This document shows, in pieces, positions 15,435-24,774 of a stretch of 33,899 nt of DNA (positions are counted from its first letter, which is position 1; every line of letters starts with the position of its first letter). The stretch lies in NCBI GenBank assembly GCA_017555585.1, contig JAFZGA010000005.1, forward strand, positions 166,656-200,554, given 5' to 3'. Origin of the DNA: Bacteroidaceae bacterium (GTDB taxonomy: Bacteria; Bacteroidota; Bacteroidia; Bacteroidales; Bacteroidaceae). The translations under genes and the position numbers were made by a program. Below the pieces are notes generated by a model that saw only the letters and a program-made list of their open reading frames with translations, was not told where the DNA came from and did not search any database.

Positions 15435-15711
15435 ATATTGTACTTTTCTTTGTTTTTTTATGGAAAAGTATGTTTAAATAAAGTTTTAATATTTTTTAAC
15501 TATAAAATTATTGCTTTAGATGCCTGATATTGTCTTTTTTTGAACAAAAAATGCTTTTTGTTGCAAGGTTTTCGCTAAAAAAAAGATAAATGCTTTTTTA
15601 TTAGAAAAATAATTTCTACCTTTGCAGTCCAAAATGGACTATAGTGTTCTGTGGTTCTCTGGTTAAGAAATATTTAAAAACAATATATATAATAATTAAA
15701 AATTAAACAAA
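15435..15711 (+). promoter_or_regulatory. Promoter and leader of the str-S10-spc-alpha cluster
   Basis: The gap 15307-15711 holds no gene. After the terminator comes a very A+T-rich stretch with two copies of ATGCTTTTT (15551-15559 and 15590-15598). The second copy puts a T-run at the -33 position of a perfect -7 box, TACCTTTG at 15617-15624. Transcription should start near 15631, giving a leader of about 80 nt to rpsL. A dyad AGTCCA-AAA-TGGACT (15626-15640) straddles the predicted start. The A+T-rich region may act like an UP element, as expected for a highly expressed operon. Confidence 0.75.
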
Positions 15712-16092
15712 ATGCCTACAATTCAGCAATTAGTAAGAAAAGGCAGAGAGGTGATTGTAGAAAAGAGTAAATCGCCTGCACTCGACAACTGTCCTCAGCG
15801 TCGTGGTGTATGTGTTCGTGTTTACACTACAACTCCAAAGAAACCTAACTCTGCGATGAGAAAAGTTGCTCGTGTACGCTTGACCAACCAGAAAGAGGTT
15901 AACTCTTACATCCCAGGTGAGGGTCATAACTTGCAGGAGCACTCAATTGTTTTGGTACGTGGTGGTCGTGTAAAGGACCTTCCAGGTGTACGTTATCACA
16001 TCGTTCGCGGTACTCTTGATACTGCTGGTGTTGCAAACCGCACACAGCGTCGTTCAAAGTATGGTGCTAAGCGTCCCAAAGCTAAGAAGTAA
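15712..16092 (+). CDS. rpsL: 30S ribosomal protein S12
   Basis: S12 sits at the decoding centre of the small subunit and affects fidelity. The 126-aa product contains [20 protein letters not shown], with the wild-type lysine at position 43 where streptomycin-resistance changes occur, and [20 protein letters not shown]. Nothing suggests resistance. It is the first gene of the cluster, about 80 nt after the predicted transcription start, with no Shine-Dalgarno sequence. An unusually long 187-bp spacer separates it from rpsG. Confidence 0.98.
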   Translation: MPTIQQLVRKGREVIVEKSKSPALDNCPQRRGVCVRVYTTTPKKPNSAMRKVARVRLTNQKEVNSYIPGEGHNLQEHSIVLVRGGRVKDLPGVRYHIVRGTLDTAGVANRTQRRSKYGAKRPKAKK

Positions 16093-16279
16093 TTCTTAAA
16101 AACAAAGCGGTAGCTGAGTGATTCCGGCTTTGACAGTGAATATGACTCGTTTTAAAAATAATTATTTAACAAGTTTTGGTTTGTTGGAAGTTATAAAGGT
16201 TGAGTAAATGCCTCGGTGGAGGTGTTGAAGAATTCATGATAACACAGCCAAACAAAAACATTAATTTTCGTAAGAGAAA
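16093..16279 (+). promoter_or_regulatory. Structured rpsL-rpsG spacer, candidate S7 control site
   Basis: This is by far the longest spacer within the cluster. I can draw a hairpin at 16103-16132 (8 bp with one bulged G). I can also draw a long-range stem, 16173-16183 with 16249-16259 (10 of 11 pairs), that encloses the hairpin CCTC-GGTG-GAGG (16211-16222) and a short stem 16223-16226 with 16241-16244. In E. coli, S7 represses its operon by binding the S12-S7 spacer. A similar role here is inference. Confidence 0.45.
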
Positions 16280-16756
16280 ATGAGAAAAGCAAAACCAAAA
16301 AAACGCGTGGTTCTTCCAGACCCCGTTTTCAACGATCAGATGGTTTCTAAGTTTGTTAACCACCTGATGTATGATGGAAAGAAAAACGTTTCGTACACAA
16401 TTTTCTATGGTGCTCTTGAGCTTGTAGGTAACAAGATGAAGAGCGAGGATAAAACTCCACTTGAGATTTGGAAGCAGGCTTTGGAGAACATCACTCCAAA
16501 GGTAGAGGTTAAATCTCGTCGTATCGGTGGTGCTACATTCCAGGTTCCTACTGAGATTCGCGCTGACCGTAAAGAGTCTATCTCTATGAAGAACATGATC
16601 TTGTTTGCACGCAAGCGTGGTGGCAAGTCAATGTCTGAGAAGCTCTGCGCTGAGATTATGGACGCATTCAACAACCAGGGTGGTGCATTCAAGCGTAAGG
16701 AGGATATGCACCGTATGGCTGAGGCTAACCGTGCTTTTGCACATTTCCGTTTCTAA
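16280..16756 (+). CDS. rpsG: 30S ribosomal protein S7
   Basis: S7 starts assembly of the 16S rRNA 3' domain and contacts the E-site tRNA. The 158-aa product contains the family segments [38 protein letters not shown] and [20 protein letters not shown]. The start gives [17 protein letters not shown], the usual N-terminus. It lies after the long structured spacer and 20 bp before fusA. In E. coli S7 is the translational regulator of this operon. Confidence 0.98.
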   Translation: MRKAKPKKRVVLPDPVFNDQMVSKFVNHLMYDGKKNVSYTIFYGALELVGNKMKSEDKTPLEIWKQALENITPKVEVKSRRIGGATFQVPTEIRADRKESISMKNMILFARKRGGKSMSEKLCAEIMDAFNNQGGAFKRKEDMHRMAEANRAFAHFRF

Positions 16757-16776
16757 TCAAGTAACAGTTTAAGAAA

Positions 16777-18870
16777 ATGGCAAACGAACTACAATTTACC
16801 CGTAATATCGGTATTAGTGCTCACATCGATGCTGGTAAGACTACTACATCAGAGCGTATTTTGTTCTATACTGGTCTTTCACATAAGATTGGTGAGGTGC
16901 ATGACGGTGCTGCTACCATGGACTGGATGGAGCAGGAGCAGGAGCGTGGTATCACTATCACATCTGCTGCTACTACAACATTCTGGAACTGGAAAGGTAC
17001 ACAGTACAAGTTCAATTTGATTGACACTCCGGGACACGTTGACTTTACAGCTGAGGTTGAGCGTTCACTCCGTGTACTTGACGGTGCTATCGCTGCTTTT
17101 TGTGCAGTAGGTGGTGTTGAGCCTCAGTCAGAGACTGTATGGCGTCAGGCTGACAAGTATAACGTTCCACGTATCGCTTACGTGAACAAGATGGACCGTT
17201 CAGGTGCTGACTATTTCTCTGTAATGCGTCAGATGAAGGAAATTCTTGGTGCTAACCCATGTCCTGTAACAATTCCTATCGGTTCTGAGGAGAAATTCCT
17301 TGGTGTTATCAACCTTATCACAATGAAGGCTCTCGTTTACAAAGACGGTGCACTTGATTATACTGTAGAGGAAATTCCTGCAGAGTTGGTTGATGAGGCT
17401 AACCAGTGGAGAGAGCACCTTCTCGAGAAGGCTGCTGATTTCGACGAGGAGTTGATGATGAAGGTTCTTGAGGATCCTGAGTCAATCACAGAGGACGAGA
17501 TCATCGCTGCTATCCGTAAGGGTACACTTGCGTTGGAGATCACTCCTATGACTTGCGGTTCTTCATTCAAGAACAAGGGTGTTCAGCCACTTCTTGACTT
17601 TGTATGTGCATTCTTGCCTTCACCACTTGATACTCCTGCTATCGAGGGTATGAACCCTAAGACAGACGAGATGGAGTCACGTACTCCTTCTGAGGATGAC
17701 AAGACTTCTGCTCTTGTGTTCAAGATTGCTACTAACCCATTCGTTGGTCGTTTGATCTACGTTCGTGTATATTCAGGTAAGCTTGAGTCTGGTTCATATA
17801 TCCTTGACACACGTTCAGGTCGCAAGGAGCGTATTTCACGTATGTTCCAGATGCACTCAAACAAGCAGAATCCAGTAGAGGTTCTCGGTGCTGGTGATAT
17901 CGGTGCTGTTATCGGTATGAAGGATGTTCGCACAGGTGATACACTTTGTGCTGAAGATGCTCCAATCGTTCTCGAGTCTATGACATTCCCTGATCCTGTG
18001 ATCTCTATCGCTGTTGAGCCTAAGACTCAGAAGGATCTTGACAAGCTCGCTAACGGTCTTGCAAAACTTGCAGAGGAGGATCCAACATTTACTGTAAGAA
18101 CCGACGAGCAGTCTGGTCAGACAATTATCTCTGGTATGGGTGAGTTGCACCTTGAGATTATCATCGACCGTTTGAAACGTGAGTTCAGTGTTGAGTGTAA
18201 CCAGGGTCGTCCACAGGTTAGCTACAAAGAGGCTATCACAGGTACTGTTCAGGTTGATGAGACATATAAGAAGCAGACTGGTGGTAAGGGTAAATATGCT
18301 AAGATCCTCGTTTCTGTAGGTCCTGCTGATGAGGACTTCAAGGAGGGTAACCTTCAGTTCGTTAACGAGGTTAAGGGTGGTAACGTTCCTAAGGAATTTA
18401 TCCCATCAGTACAGAAGGGCTTCCAGACAGCTATCAAGGCCGGTGTTCTTGCTGGTTATCCAATGGAGTCTTTGAAGGTAGTTCTTCTCGATGGTGGCTA
18501 TCACCCAGTTGACTCTGACCAGCTGTCATTCGAGGTTTGTGCTATCCAGGCATACAAGAATGCATGTCAGAAGGCAAATCCAGTTCTTCTTGAGCCTGTG
18601 ATGAAGCTTGAGGTTGTTACTCCAGAGGAGAGCATGGGTGATGTTATCGCCGACCTTAACAAGCGTCGTGGTCAGGTTGAGGGTTTTGAGACAAGCCGTA
18701 CAGGTGCACGTATCGTTAAGGCTATGGTTCCACTGTCAGAAATGTTCGGTTACGTAACATCTTTGCGTACTATCACTTCTGGTCGTGCAACATCTTCAAT
18801 GACATACGATCACCACGAGCAGGTAAGTGCATCACTTACAAAACAGATCCTCGAGGAACTACAAAAGTAA
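16777..18870 (+). CDS. fusA: Elongation factor G
   Basis: EF-G drives translocation and, with RRF, ribosome recycling. The 697-aa product has G1 AHIDAGKTT at residues 15-23, DTPGHVD at 83-89 and NKMD at 137-140, so the GTPase is intact. It then has domains II-V, including GMGELHLEI and [13 protein letters not shown]. An intact GTPase and its place in the str operon mark it as the canonical EF-G, not the second EF-G paralog of Bacteroidota. Codon use is strongly biased. No tuf gene follows; a hairpin and then rpsJ come next. Confidence 0.98.
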   Translation: MANELQFTRNIGISAHIDAGKTTTSERILFYTGLSHKIGEVHDGAATMDWMEQEQERGITITSAATTTFWNWKGTQYKFNLIDTPGHVDFTAEVERSLRVLDGAIAAFCAVGGVEPQSETVWRQADKYNVPRIAYVNKMDRSGADYFSVMRQMKEILGANPCPVTIPIGSEEKFLGVINLITMKALVYKDGALDYTVEEIPAELVDEANQWREHLLEKAADFDEELMMKVLEDPESITEDEIIAAIRKGTLALEITPMTCGSSFKNKGVQPLLDFVCAFLPSPLDTPAIEGMNPKTDEMESRTPSEDDKTSALVFKIATNPFVGRLIYVRVYSGKLESGSYILDTRSGRKERISRMFQMHSNKQNPVEVLGAGDIGAVIGMKDVRTGDTLCAEDAPIVLESMTFPDPVISIAVEPKTQKDLDKLANGLAKLAEEDPTFTVRTDEQSGQTIISGMGELHLEIIIDRLKREFSVECNQGRPQVSYKEAITGTVQVDETYKKQTGGKGKYAKILVSVGPADEDFKEGNLQFVNEVKGGNVPKEFIPSVQKGFQTAIKAGVLAGYPMESLKVVLLDGGYHPVDSDQLSFEVCAIQAYKNACQKANPVLLEPVMKLEVVTPEESMGDVIADLNKRRGQVEGFETSRTGARIVKAMVPLSEMFGYVTSLRTITSGRATSSMTYDHHEQVSASLTKQILEELQK

Positions 18871-18878
18871 TAAATTAA

Positions 18879-18914
18879 GCCTGTCGGTTAGCGAATGACT
18901 CTTAACCGGCAGGC
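18879..18914 (+). promoter_or_regulatory. Hairpin between fusA and rpsJ
   Basis: Bases 18879-18890 pair with 18903-18914 (12 bp with one G-U), 12-nt loop. It starts 9 bases after the fusA stop and no U-tract follows. It marks the join between the str and S10 gene groups and could be an attenuator, an RNA-processing site or a protein-binding leader. Confidence 0.55.
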
Positions 18915-18945
18915 AATTATGAATTTTATAAATATTTAAAAGACG

Positions 18946-19251
18946 ATGAGTCAAAAAATTAGAATTAAACTTAAATCTTACGATCACAACTTGGTTGACA
19001 AATCAGCTGAGAAGATTGTAAAGACAGTGAAGGCTACAGGTGCTATTGTTAGCGGTCCAATTCCATTGCCAACTCACAAGCGTATTTTTACAGTTAACCG
19101 TTCTACTTTCGTGAACAAGAAGTCACGTGAGCAGTTCCAGCTCTCTTCTTTCAAGAGACTTATTGACATCTACAGCTCTACAGCTAAGACAGTTGATGCT
19201 CTTATGAAGCTTGAGTTGCCTTCAGGAGTTGAGGTTGAGATTAAAGTGTAA
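18946..19251 (+). CDS. rpsJ: 30S ribosomal protein S10
   Basis: S10 is a small-subunit head protein that also serves as NusE in transcription antitermination with NusB. The 101-aa product has [37 protein letters not shown] and [16 protein letters not shown], all highly conserved, and normal length. It is the first gene of the S10 group, downstream of the hairpin at 18879-18914; no separate -7 box was found, so it is probably transcribed with fusA. Confidence 0.98.
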   Translation: MSQKIRIKLKSYDHNLVDKSAEKIVKTVKATGAIVSGPIPLPTHKRIFTVNRSTFVNKKSREQFQLSSFKRLIDIYSSTAKTVDALMKLELPSGVEVEIKV

Positions 19252-19288
19252 TTAAATGTTATTTACTAATTTTTTAAATTAAACTGAA

Positions 19289-19906
19289 ATGCCAGGATTA
19301 TTAGGAAAAAAAATCGGAATGATGTCCGTTTTCAGTGCCGATGGCAAGAATGTTCCATGCACTGTTATCGAAGCAGGTCCTTGCGCAGTTACACAGGTGA
19401 AGACAATCGAGAAGGATGGCTATGAGGCTGTTCAGGTTGGTTTTCAGGATCAGAAAGAGAGTCGTGTTAACGCTCCTCTTATGGGTCACTTCAAGAAAGC
19501 TGGTGTAACTCCCAAGAGCCACTTGGCCGAGTTCAAGGGTTTTGAGACAGAGCTCAAGTTGGGCGATGTTATCACAGTAGATCTTTTTGCAGATACAGCT
19601 TACGTTAGCGTAACAGGTACTTCAAAAGGTAAGGGTTTCCAGGGTGTTGTTAAAAGACACAACTTTGGTGGTGTAGGTCAGGCTACTCACGGTCAGCACA
19701 ACCGCGCTCGCAAGCCGGGTTCTATTGGTGCTTGTTCTTACCCTGCAAAGGTATTCAAAGGCCTCCGCATGGGTGGACAGATGGGTAACGCACGTGTTAC
19801 TACACACAACCTACAAGTGTTAAAGGTTATTCCTGAGCACAACCTATTGGTTATCAAGGGTTCGGTTCCAGGTTACAATGGTTCAATCGTAATAATTGAA
19901 AAGTAA
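19289..19906 (+). CDS. rplC: 50S ribosomal protein L3
   Basis: L3 starts large-subunit assembly and reaches toward the peptidyl-transferase centre. The 205-aa product starts [12 protein letters not shown] and carries [20 protein letters not shown] and [14 protein letters not shown]; the glutamine in GGQMGN lines up with the residue methylated by PrmB in E. coli. Its TAA shares one base with the rplD ATG (TAATG), so L3 and L4 are probably coupled in translation. Confidence 0.98.
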   Translation: MPGLLGKKIGMMSVFSADGKNVPCTVIEAGPCAVTQVKTIEKDGYEAVQVGFQDQKESRVNAPLMGHFKKAGVTPKSHLAEFKGFETELKLGDVITVDLFADTAYVSVTGTSKGKGFQGVVKRHNFGGVGQATHGQHNRARKPGSIGACSYPAKVFKGLRMGGQMGNARVTTHNLQVLKVIPEHNLLVIKGSVPGYNGSIVIIEK

Positions 19907-20547
19907 TGGAAGTCAGCGTATTAAATATTAAGGGTGAAAGCACCGGTAGAAAGGTTACGTTAGACGAGTCTATCTTCGGAATCGAGCCTAACGAGCATGT
20001 TGTGTACATGGCTGTTAGACAGTATCTTGCTGCTCAGCGTCAGGGAACACATAAGTCTAAGGAGAGAAGCGAAATGTCAGGTTCAACACGTAAGCTCGGT
20101 CGTCAGAAAGGTGGTGGCGGTGCTCGTCGTGGTGATATCAACTCACCTCTGTTGGTGGGTGGTGCACGTGTGTTTGGTCCAACCCCACGTGATTATAGCT
20201 TCAAGTTGAATAAGAAGGTTAAGCAGTTGGCTCGTAAGTCAGCTCTTTCTCAGAAGGTTCTCGACAACGCTCTTGTTGTTGTTGAAGACTTCAATTTTGA
20301 CGCTCCAAGTACAAAAGCTTTTGTTGAAGTGTTAAACAATCTTAAAGTTTCTGAAAAGAAGCAGTTGTTTGTTTTGCCATCTAACAATAAAGCAGTATAT
20401 TTGTCAGCTAGAAATTTGAAGGGTACTCAGATGGCAATTGCTTCGGACATTAATACCTATGGTATAATGAATGCCGAGGTTTTGGTTGTGACTGAGAGCT
20501 CTCTCGAAATTATTAATAACACTCTAAACAAAACTAAGGAGGCATAA
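19906..20547 (+). CDS. rplD: 50S ribosomal protein L4
   Basis: L4 lines the peptide exit tunnel; in E. coli it also represses the S10 operon. The 213-aa product has the long basic loop with [20 protein letters not shown] and [15 protein letters not shown], then the C-terminal domain with [13 protein letters not shown]. It overlaps rplC by one base. Its last codons contain a perfect AAGGAGG (20536-20542) placed to serve as the Shine-Dalgarno sequence of rplW. Confidence 0.98.
   Translation: MEVSVLNIKGESTGRKVTLDESIFGIEPNEHVVYMAVRQYLAAQRQGTHKSKERSEMSGSTRKLGRQKGGGGARRGDINSPLLVGGARVFGPTPRDYSFKLNKKVKQLARKSALSQKVLDNALVVVEDFNFDAPSTKAFVEVLNNLKVSEKKQLFVLPSNNKAVYLSARNLKGTQMAIASDINTYGIMNAEVLVVTESSLEIINNTLNKTKEA
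20536..20542 (+). promoter_or_regulatory. Shine-Dalgarno AAGGAGG before rplW
   Basis: A perfect 7-base match to the anti-Shine-Dalgarno partner lies 7 nt before the rplW ATG at 20550. Most starts in the window have no such site, as expected for Bacteroidota. Confidence 0.7.
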
Positions 20548-20549
20548 TA

Positions 20550-20840
20550 ATGGGAGTATTGATTAAACCTATAGTCACTGAGAAGATGACTAATATTACT
20601 GACCAGTTCAACCGCTTTGGTTTTCTTGTTCGTCCAGAGGCAAACAAGTTGGTTATTAAGAAAGAGATTGAGGCGTTGTATAACGTTACAGTAGTTGATG
20701 TAAATACTATGAACTACGCAGGTAAGAACAAGAGCCGCTATACAAAGGCGGGTTTGGTTAAGGGTCGTACAAACGCTGTTAAGAAGGCTATCGTCACACT
20801 TAAAGATGGCGATACTATTGATTTTTATAGTAACATTTAA
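20550..20840 (+). CDS. rplW: 50S ribosomal protein L23
   Basis: L23 sits at the exit-tunnel rim and is the docking point for trigger factor and SRP. The 96-aa product has [19 protein letters not shown]-type strand [19 protein letters not shown] and [16 protein letters not shown]. It is 2 bp after the rplD stop and has a perfect AAGGAGG Shine-Dalgarno sequence, rare in this phylum. Length is normal. Confidence 0.97.
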   Translation: MGVLIKPIVTEKMTNITDQFNRFGFLVRPEANKLVIKKEIEALYNVTVVDVNTMNYAGKNKSRYTKAGLVKGRTNAVKKAIVTLKDGDTIDFYSNI

Positions 20841-20848
20841 TAGATAAG

Positions 20849-21673
20849 ATGGCAGTACGTAAATTTAAGCCTACAACACCGGGCCAGAGACATAAGGTTA
20901 TTGGTACCTTCGAAGAGATCACTGCTACGGTACCAGAAAAATCGCTTGTAACCGGTAAGCGTTCGACAGGCGGACGTAATAACGATGGTAAGATGACCAT
21001 GCGTTACAGAGGTGGAGGTCACAAGCGCAAATTCAGATTTATTGATTTCAAGCGTAACAAAGACGGTATCCCCGCTACAGTAAAGAGCATCGAGTATGAT
21101 CCTAACCGTTCTGCTCGTATTGCATTGTTGTATTACGCTGATGGAGAAAAAAGTTATATAATTGCTCCTAATGGTTTGGAGGTTGGCGCAGTTCTGATGT
21201 CAGGTGCTGATGCTGCTCCCGAAGTAGGTAACACTCTTCCTTTGAAGAACATTCCTATCGGTACAGTGGTACATAACATTGAGCTTCGTCCCGGCCAGGG
21301 CGCTATTCTTGTGCGTTCAGCCGGTAACTTTGCACAGATCGTTTCTCGTGACGAGAACTATTGTGTAATCAAGTTGCCTTCAGGAGAGGTTCGTCGTATA
21401 TTGGGTACTTGCCGTGCTACAATCGGTACAGTAGGTAACTCAGACCACGCTCTCGAGTGTTCAGGTAAGGCTGGTCGCTCACGCTGGTTGGGTCGTCGTC
21501 CTCACAACCGTGGTGTTGTTATGAACCCTGTAGATCACCCGATGGGTGGTGGTGAAGGTCGTGCTTCTGGTGGTCACCCACGTTCACGTAAGGGCTTGTA
21601 CTCTAAGGGTCTCAAGACTCGTGCGCCTAAGAAGCAGTCTTCTAAGTACATTATTGAGAGAAGAAAGAAGTAA
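20849..21673 (+). CDS. rplB: 50S ribosomal protein L2
   Basis: L2 is needed for subunit joining and peptidyl-transferase activity. The 274-aa product has [35 protein letters not shown] and, near the C-terminus, [20 protein letters not shown], holding the conserved histidine close to the catalytic centre. The start is 8 bp after rplW with no Shine-Dalgarno sequence. Confidence 0.98.
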   Translation: MAVRKFKPTTPGQRHKVIGTFEEITATVPEKSLVTGKRSTGGRNNDGKMTMRYRGGGHKRKFRFIDFKRNKDGIPATVKSIEYDPNRSARIALLYYADGEKSYIIAPNGLEVGAVLMSGADAAPEVGNTLPLKNIPIGTVVHNIELRPGQGAILVRSAGNFAQIVSRDENYCVIKLPSGEVRRILGTCRATIGTVGNSDHALECSGKAGRSRWLGRRPHNRGVVMNPVDHPMGGGEGRASGGHPRSRKGLYSKGLKTRAPKKQSSKYIIERRKK

Positions 21674-21697
21674 TAATAAGGAAATTTTTGAAATAAT

Positions 21698-21967
21698 ATG
21701 AGTCGTTCATTAAAAAAAGGTCCGTATATCAATGTAAAATTGGAGAGCAAAGTGCTTGCCATGAACGAGAGCGGTAAGAAATCGGTCATCAAGTCTTGGG
21801 CTCGTGCTTCTATGATTTCTCCCGATTTTGTGGGACACACAATCGCTGTTCATAACGGTAATAAATTTATCCCTGTTTACGTAACAGAAAACATGGTTGG
21901 TCACAAGCTTGGCGAATTCGCGCCTACTCGTACATTCCGTGGTCACTCTGGTAACCGTAAGAAATAA
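21698..21967 (+). CDS. rpsS: 30S ribosomal protein S19
   Basis: S19 forms a head complex with S13 and contacts A-site tRNA. The 89-aa product starts [15 protein letters not shown] and contains the conserved [20 protein letters not shown] and [19 protein letters not shown]. Length fits the family. A partial purine stretch lies too far upstream (about 16 nt) to be a clear ribosome-binding site. Confidence 0.98.
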   Translation: MSRSLKKGPYINVKLESKVLAMNESGKKSVIKSWARASMISPDFVGHTIAVHNGNKFIPVYVTENMVGHKLGEFAPTRTFRGHSGNRKK

Positions 21968-22004
21968 ACAGGTTTTTAAAAATTGAATTAAATAGAATAA
22001 TATA

Positions 22005-22439
22005 ATGGGAGCAAGAAAGAAATTAGCTGCTGACAAGAGAAAAGAGGCTCGTAAAAGCCTTTACTTCGCCAGTGCAAAGGATATCCCTTCTTCACCTCGC
22101 AAAATGCGCCTCGTTGCTGACATGGTACGTGGTATGGAGGTAGGTCGTGCACTCGGTGTCTTGAAGTTCTCGACAAAAGCTGCTTCAAACAACGTTGAGA
22201 AACTGTTGCGTTCAGCTATCGCGAACTGGGAGCAGAAGAACGAGCGTAAGGCTGAGAATGGCGAGCTTTATATCTCACAGATTTTTGTAGATGAGGCACG
22301 TACACTTTATCGCATGCGTCCAGCGCCTCAGGGTCGCGGATACAGAATCCGTAAGCGTTCCAACCACGTTACTATCTACGTGGACACTAAAGTAAATAAT
22401 GACAATAAAAAAGTAGAAAGCAATGGGACAGAAGGTTAA
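22005..22439 (+). CDS. rplV: 50S ribosomal protein L22
   Basis: L22 lines the exit tunnel with L4, where macrolide-resistance changes can arise. The 144-aa product has [20 protein letters not shown] and [20 protein letters not shown]. It is longer than the roughly 110-aa E. coli form because of N- and C-terminal additions; the polar tail ends [15 protein letters not shown]. The tail is encoded where the gene overlaps rpsC by 17 bp (22423-22439), so it shares DNA with the S3 start in another frame. Confidence 0.97.
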   Translation: MGARKKLAADKRKEARKSLYFASAKDIPSSPRKMRLVADMVRGMEVGRALGVLKFSTKAASNNVEKLLRSAIANWEQKNERKAENGELYISQIFVDEARTLYRMRPAPQGRGYRIRKRSNHVTIYVDTKVNNDNKKVESNGTEG

Positions 22440-23151
22440 TCCAATTAGTAATCGACTAGGTATCATCAGAGGATGGGATTCCAACTGGTACGGTGGTAAA
22501 AACTACGGTGACGAATTGGTAGAAGATTCAAAGATCAGAAAATACCTTAATGTACGTTTGGCTAAGGCCAGCGTTTCGAAGATTGTCATCGAGCGTACTT
22601 TGAAACTTGTTACAATTACCGTATGTACCGCTAAGCCCGGTATTATCATCGGTAAGGGTGGTCAGGAAGTTGACAAATTGAAGGAGGAGTTGAAGAAGAT
22701 CACTGACAAGGATATTCAGATAAATATTTTTGAGGTTAAGAAGCTTGAGCTTGACGCAACTATCGTTGCTAACAGCATTGCACGTCAGGTTGAGGGCAAG
22801 ATTGCTTATCGTCGTGCTATCAAGACAGCCATCGCCAATACAATGCGTATGGGTGCTGAGGGTATCAAGATACAGATCTCAGGTCGTTTGAATGGTGCAG
22901 AAATGGCTCGTTCAGAAATGTACAAGGAGGGTCGTACTCCTCTTCATACTTTCCGTGCAGACATCGACTACTGCCAGGCAGAGGCTTTGACAAAGGTTGG
23001 TATCCTTGGTATCAAGGTATGGATTTGCCGTGGCGAGGTTTACGGTAAGAGAGACTTGGCTCCAAACTTCACACAGAGCAAGGAGAGCGGTTTCAACAAC
23101 AACCAGGCTGGCGGAAGAAACTTCAAACGTAAGAAAAACAACAATCGCTAA
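22423..23151 (+). CDS. rpsC: 30S ribosomal protein S3
   Basis: S3 lies at the mRNA entry channel and takes part in mRNA helicase action with S4 and S5. The 242-aa product starts [14 protein letters not shown], has the KH domain motif [20 protein letters not shown] and the C-terminal domain [14 protein letters not shown] with [12 protein letters not shown]. It ends in a basic, asparagine-rich tail (KRKKNNNR). The ATG lies inside rplV (17-bp overlap); MGQKVNP is the usual family N-terminus. Confidence 0.98.
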   Translation: MGQKVNPISNRLGIIRGWDSNWYGGKNYGDELVEDSKIRKYLNVRLAKASVSKIVIERTLKLVTITVCTAKPGIIIGKGGQEVDKLKEELKKITDKDIQINIFEVKKLELDATIVANSIARQVEGKIAYRRAIKTAIANTMRMGAEGIKIQISGRLNGAEMARSEMYKEGRTPLHTFRADIDYCQAEALTKVGILGIKVWICRGEVYGKRDLAPNFTQSKESGFNNNQAGGRNFKRKKNNNR

Positions 23152-23171
23152 CGAATTGAATTTCAAGAATT

Positions 23172-23600
23172 ATGTTACAGCCTAAGAAAACAAAATATAG
23201 AAGAGTGCAGCACGGAGTGCAGAAAGGTTTCGCAACACGCGGTAACCAACTCGCTTTCGGTTCTTTTGGAATCAAGTGCTTGCAATATAAATGGTTGAAT
23301 GGTCGTCAGATTGAGGCCGCTCGTATTGCAGTAACACGTTACATGCAGCGTCAGGGTCAAGTTTGGCTCCGTGTATTCCCCGATAAACCAATCACTCGCA
23401 AGCCTGCCGATGTACGTATGGGTAAGGGTAAGGGTGATCCAGAAGGTTTTGTATTCCCCGTAACACCGGGTCGTATCCTTATCGAGATTGAAGGAGTTTC
23501 ATTTGAGGTAGCAAAAGAGGCATTGCGTCTCGCTGCTCAGAAGCTTCCTGTTACAACTAAGTTTATTGTTAGACGCGATTACGATTATAATAAGGCATAA
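23172..23600 (+). CDS. rplP: 50S ribosomal protein L16
   Basis: L16 helps form the A-site of the large subunit. The 142-aa product starts [15 protein letters not shown] and carries [40 protein letters not shown] and the C-terminal half through [17 protein letters not shown]. Length is close to the 136-aa E. coli form. The rpmC start follows 2 bp after its stop. Confidence 0.98.
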   Translation: MLQPKKTKYRRVQHGVQKGFATRGNQLAFGSFGIKCLQYKWLNGRQIEAARIAVTRYMQRQGQVWLRVFPDKPITRKPADVRMGKGKGDPEGFVFPVTPGRILIEIEGVSFEVAKEALRLAAQKLPVTTKFIVRRDYDYNKA

Positions 23601-23602
23601 TT

Positions 23603-23797
23603 ATGAAGATAGCAGAAATTAGAGAGCTCTCTACAGCAGAGCTGCAGGAAAGAGTTGAGGCTGATGTAATGCGTTATGCCCAGATGAAGCTTAATCATGC
23701 AATATCACCATTGGAGAATCCTGAGTTGTTGAAGAAAATGCGTCGTGATATCGCGCGCATGAAGGGTGAGTTGCGCTCTCGCGAATTAAATAAATAA
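23603..23797 (+). CDS. rpmC: 50S ribosomal protein L29
   Basis: L29 lies beside the exit tunnel near L23. The 64-aa helical product starts MKIAEIRELSTAELQERVE and has the family segment NPELLKKMRRDIARMKGELR. Length is normal. It sits between rplP and rpsQ as in the standard order. Confidence 0.96.
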   Translation: MKIAEIRELSTAELQERVEADVMRYAQMKLNHAISPLENPELLKKMRRDIARMKGELRSRELNK

Positions 23798-23806
23798 TTA
23801 AGACTT

Positions 23807-24064
23807 ATGGAAGTTAGAAATTTGAGAAAAGAGCGTACCGGTATTGTTGTAAGCAACAAAATGGAAAAGACAATCACCGTTGCTGCCAAGTTTAAGGAGA
23901 AACACCCCATCTATGGTAAATTCGTGAGCAGAACAAAGAAATATCATGTACACGATGAGAAGCAGGAGTGCTCAATAGGCGATACAGTTCGCATTATGGA
24001 GACTCGTCCCTTGAGCAAGACCAAGAGATGGAGATTAGTAGAAATCATCGAAAAAGTTAAGTAA
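23807..24064 (+). CDS. rpsQ: 30S ribosomal protein S17
   Basis: S17 is a primary binder of the 16S rRNA 5' domain. The 85-aa OB-fold product has [20 protein letters not shown], the [19 protein letters not shown] stretch and [19 protein letters not shown]. Length and motifs are normal for the family. It is 9 bp after rpmC and 2 bp before rplN. Confidence 0.98.
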   Translation: MEVRNLRKERTGIVVSNKMEKTITVAAKFKEKHPIYGKFVSRTKKYHVHDEKQECSIGDTVRIMETRPLSKTKRWRLVEIIEKVK

Positions 24065-24066
24065 TT

Positions 24067-24435
24067 ATGATACAAGTTGAATCAAGACTTACAGTATGTG
24101 ATAATAGTGGTGCAAAGGAGGCTCTTTGTATCCGTGTACTTGGTGGTACACGTCGCCGCTATGCTTCTGTAGGGGATGTGATTGTAGTCTCTGTGAAGAG
24201 CGTGATCCCCTCAAGCGATTTGAAGAAGGGAGCTGTTTCAAAGGCTCTTATTGTTCGTACTAAGAAAGAGGTTCGTCGTCAGGACGGTTCATATATCCGT
24301 TTCGATGATAACGCTTGCATTCTGCTTAACAATGCCGGCGAAATGCGCGGTAGCCGTATCTTCGGTCCTGTAGCGCGTGAGCTTCGTGCAACTGATTATA
24401 CAAAGGTTGTATCTTTGGCACCTGAAGTGCTTTAA
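24067..24435 (+). CDS. rplN: 50S ribosomal protein L14
   Basis: L14 forms an intersubunit bridge and is the docking point for RsfS. The 122-aa product starts [20 protein letters not shown] and has [20 protein letters not shown]-type central part (here [20 protein letters not shown]) and [13 protein letters not shown] near the end. Length equals the usual 122-123 aa. Confidence 0.98.
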   Translation: MIQVESRLTVCDNSGAKEALCIRVLGGTRRRYASVGDVIVVSVKSVIPSSDLKKGAVSKALIVRTKKEVRRQDGSYIRFDDNACILLNNAGEMRGSRIFGPVARELRATDYTKVVSLAPEVL

Positions 24436-24454
24436 TATTTAAAAATTTGAAGTA

Positions 24455-24772
24455 ATGAAGAAATTACATATCAAAAAAGGTGACATGGTAATCGTAAACT
24501 CTGGCGAGGACAAAGGCAAGACCGGTAAGGTATTGCAGGTTCTCGTTCAGAAGGACCGTGCTATCGTAGAGGGCGTTAATATGGTTTCTAAGAGTACGAA
24601 ACCAAGCGCAAAGAATCCCCAGGGAGGTATTGTAAAACAAGAGGCTTCAATCCATGTGTCAAACCTCAACTTGGTTGATCCCAAGTCAGGTAAGGCTACA
24701 CGTATCGGCCGTAAGCTGAACGCTGATGGTAAGAAGGTTCGTTATGCTAAAAAATCAGGAGAGGAGATTTAA
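24455..24772 (+). CDS. rplX: 50S ribosomal protein L24
   Basis: L24 helps start large-subunit assembly and sits near the tunnel exit. The 105-aa product has an N-terminal KOW motif ([20 protein letters not shown], about residues 7-26), then [19 protein letters not shown] and the C-terminal [12 protein letters not shown]. Its last codons include GAGGAG 8 nt before the rplE ATG, a weaker Shine-Dalgarno-like match. Confidence 0.97.
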   Translation: MKKLHIKKGDMVIVNSGEDKGKTGKVLQVLVQKDRAIVEGVNMVSKSTKPSAKNPQGGIVKQEASIHVSNLNLVDPKSGKATRIGRKLNADGKKVRYAKKSGEEI

Positions 24773-24774
24773 TC

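Noticed and set aside
15712-16092. Streptomycin-resistance change in S12
   Set aside because: Lys43 and the KDLPGVRYH region are wild type.
16777-18870. Second, GTPase-deficient EF-G paralog known in Bacteroidota
   Set aside because: All GTPase motifs are intact and the gene lies in the str operon, as for canonical EF-G.
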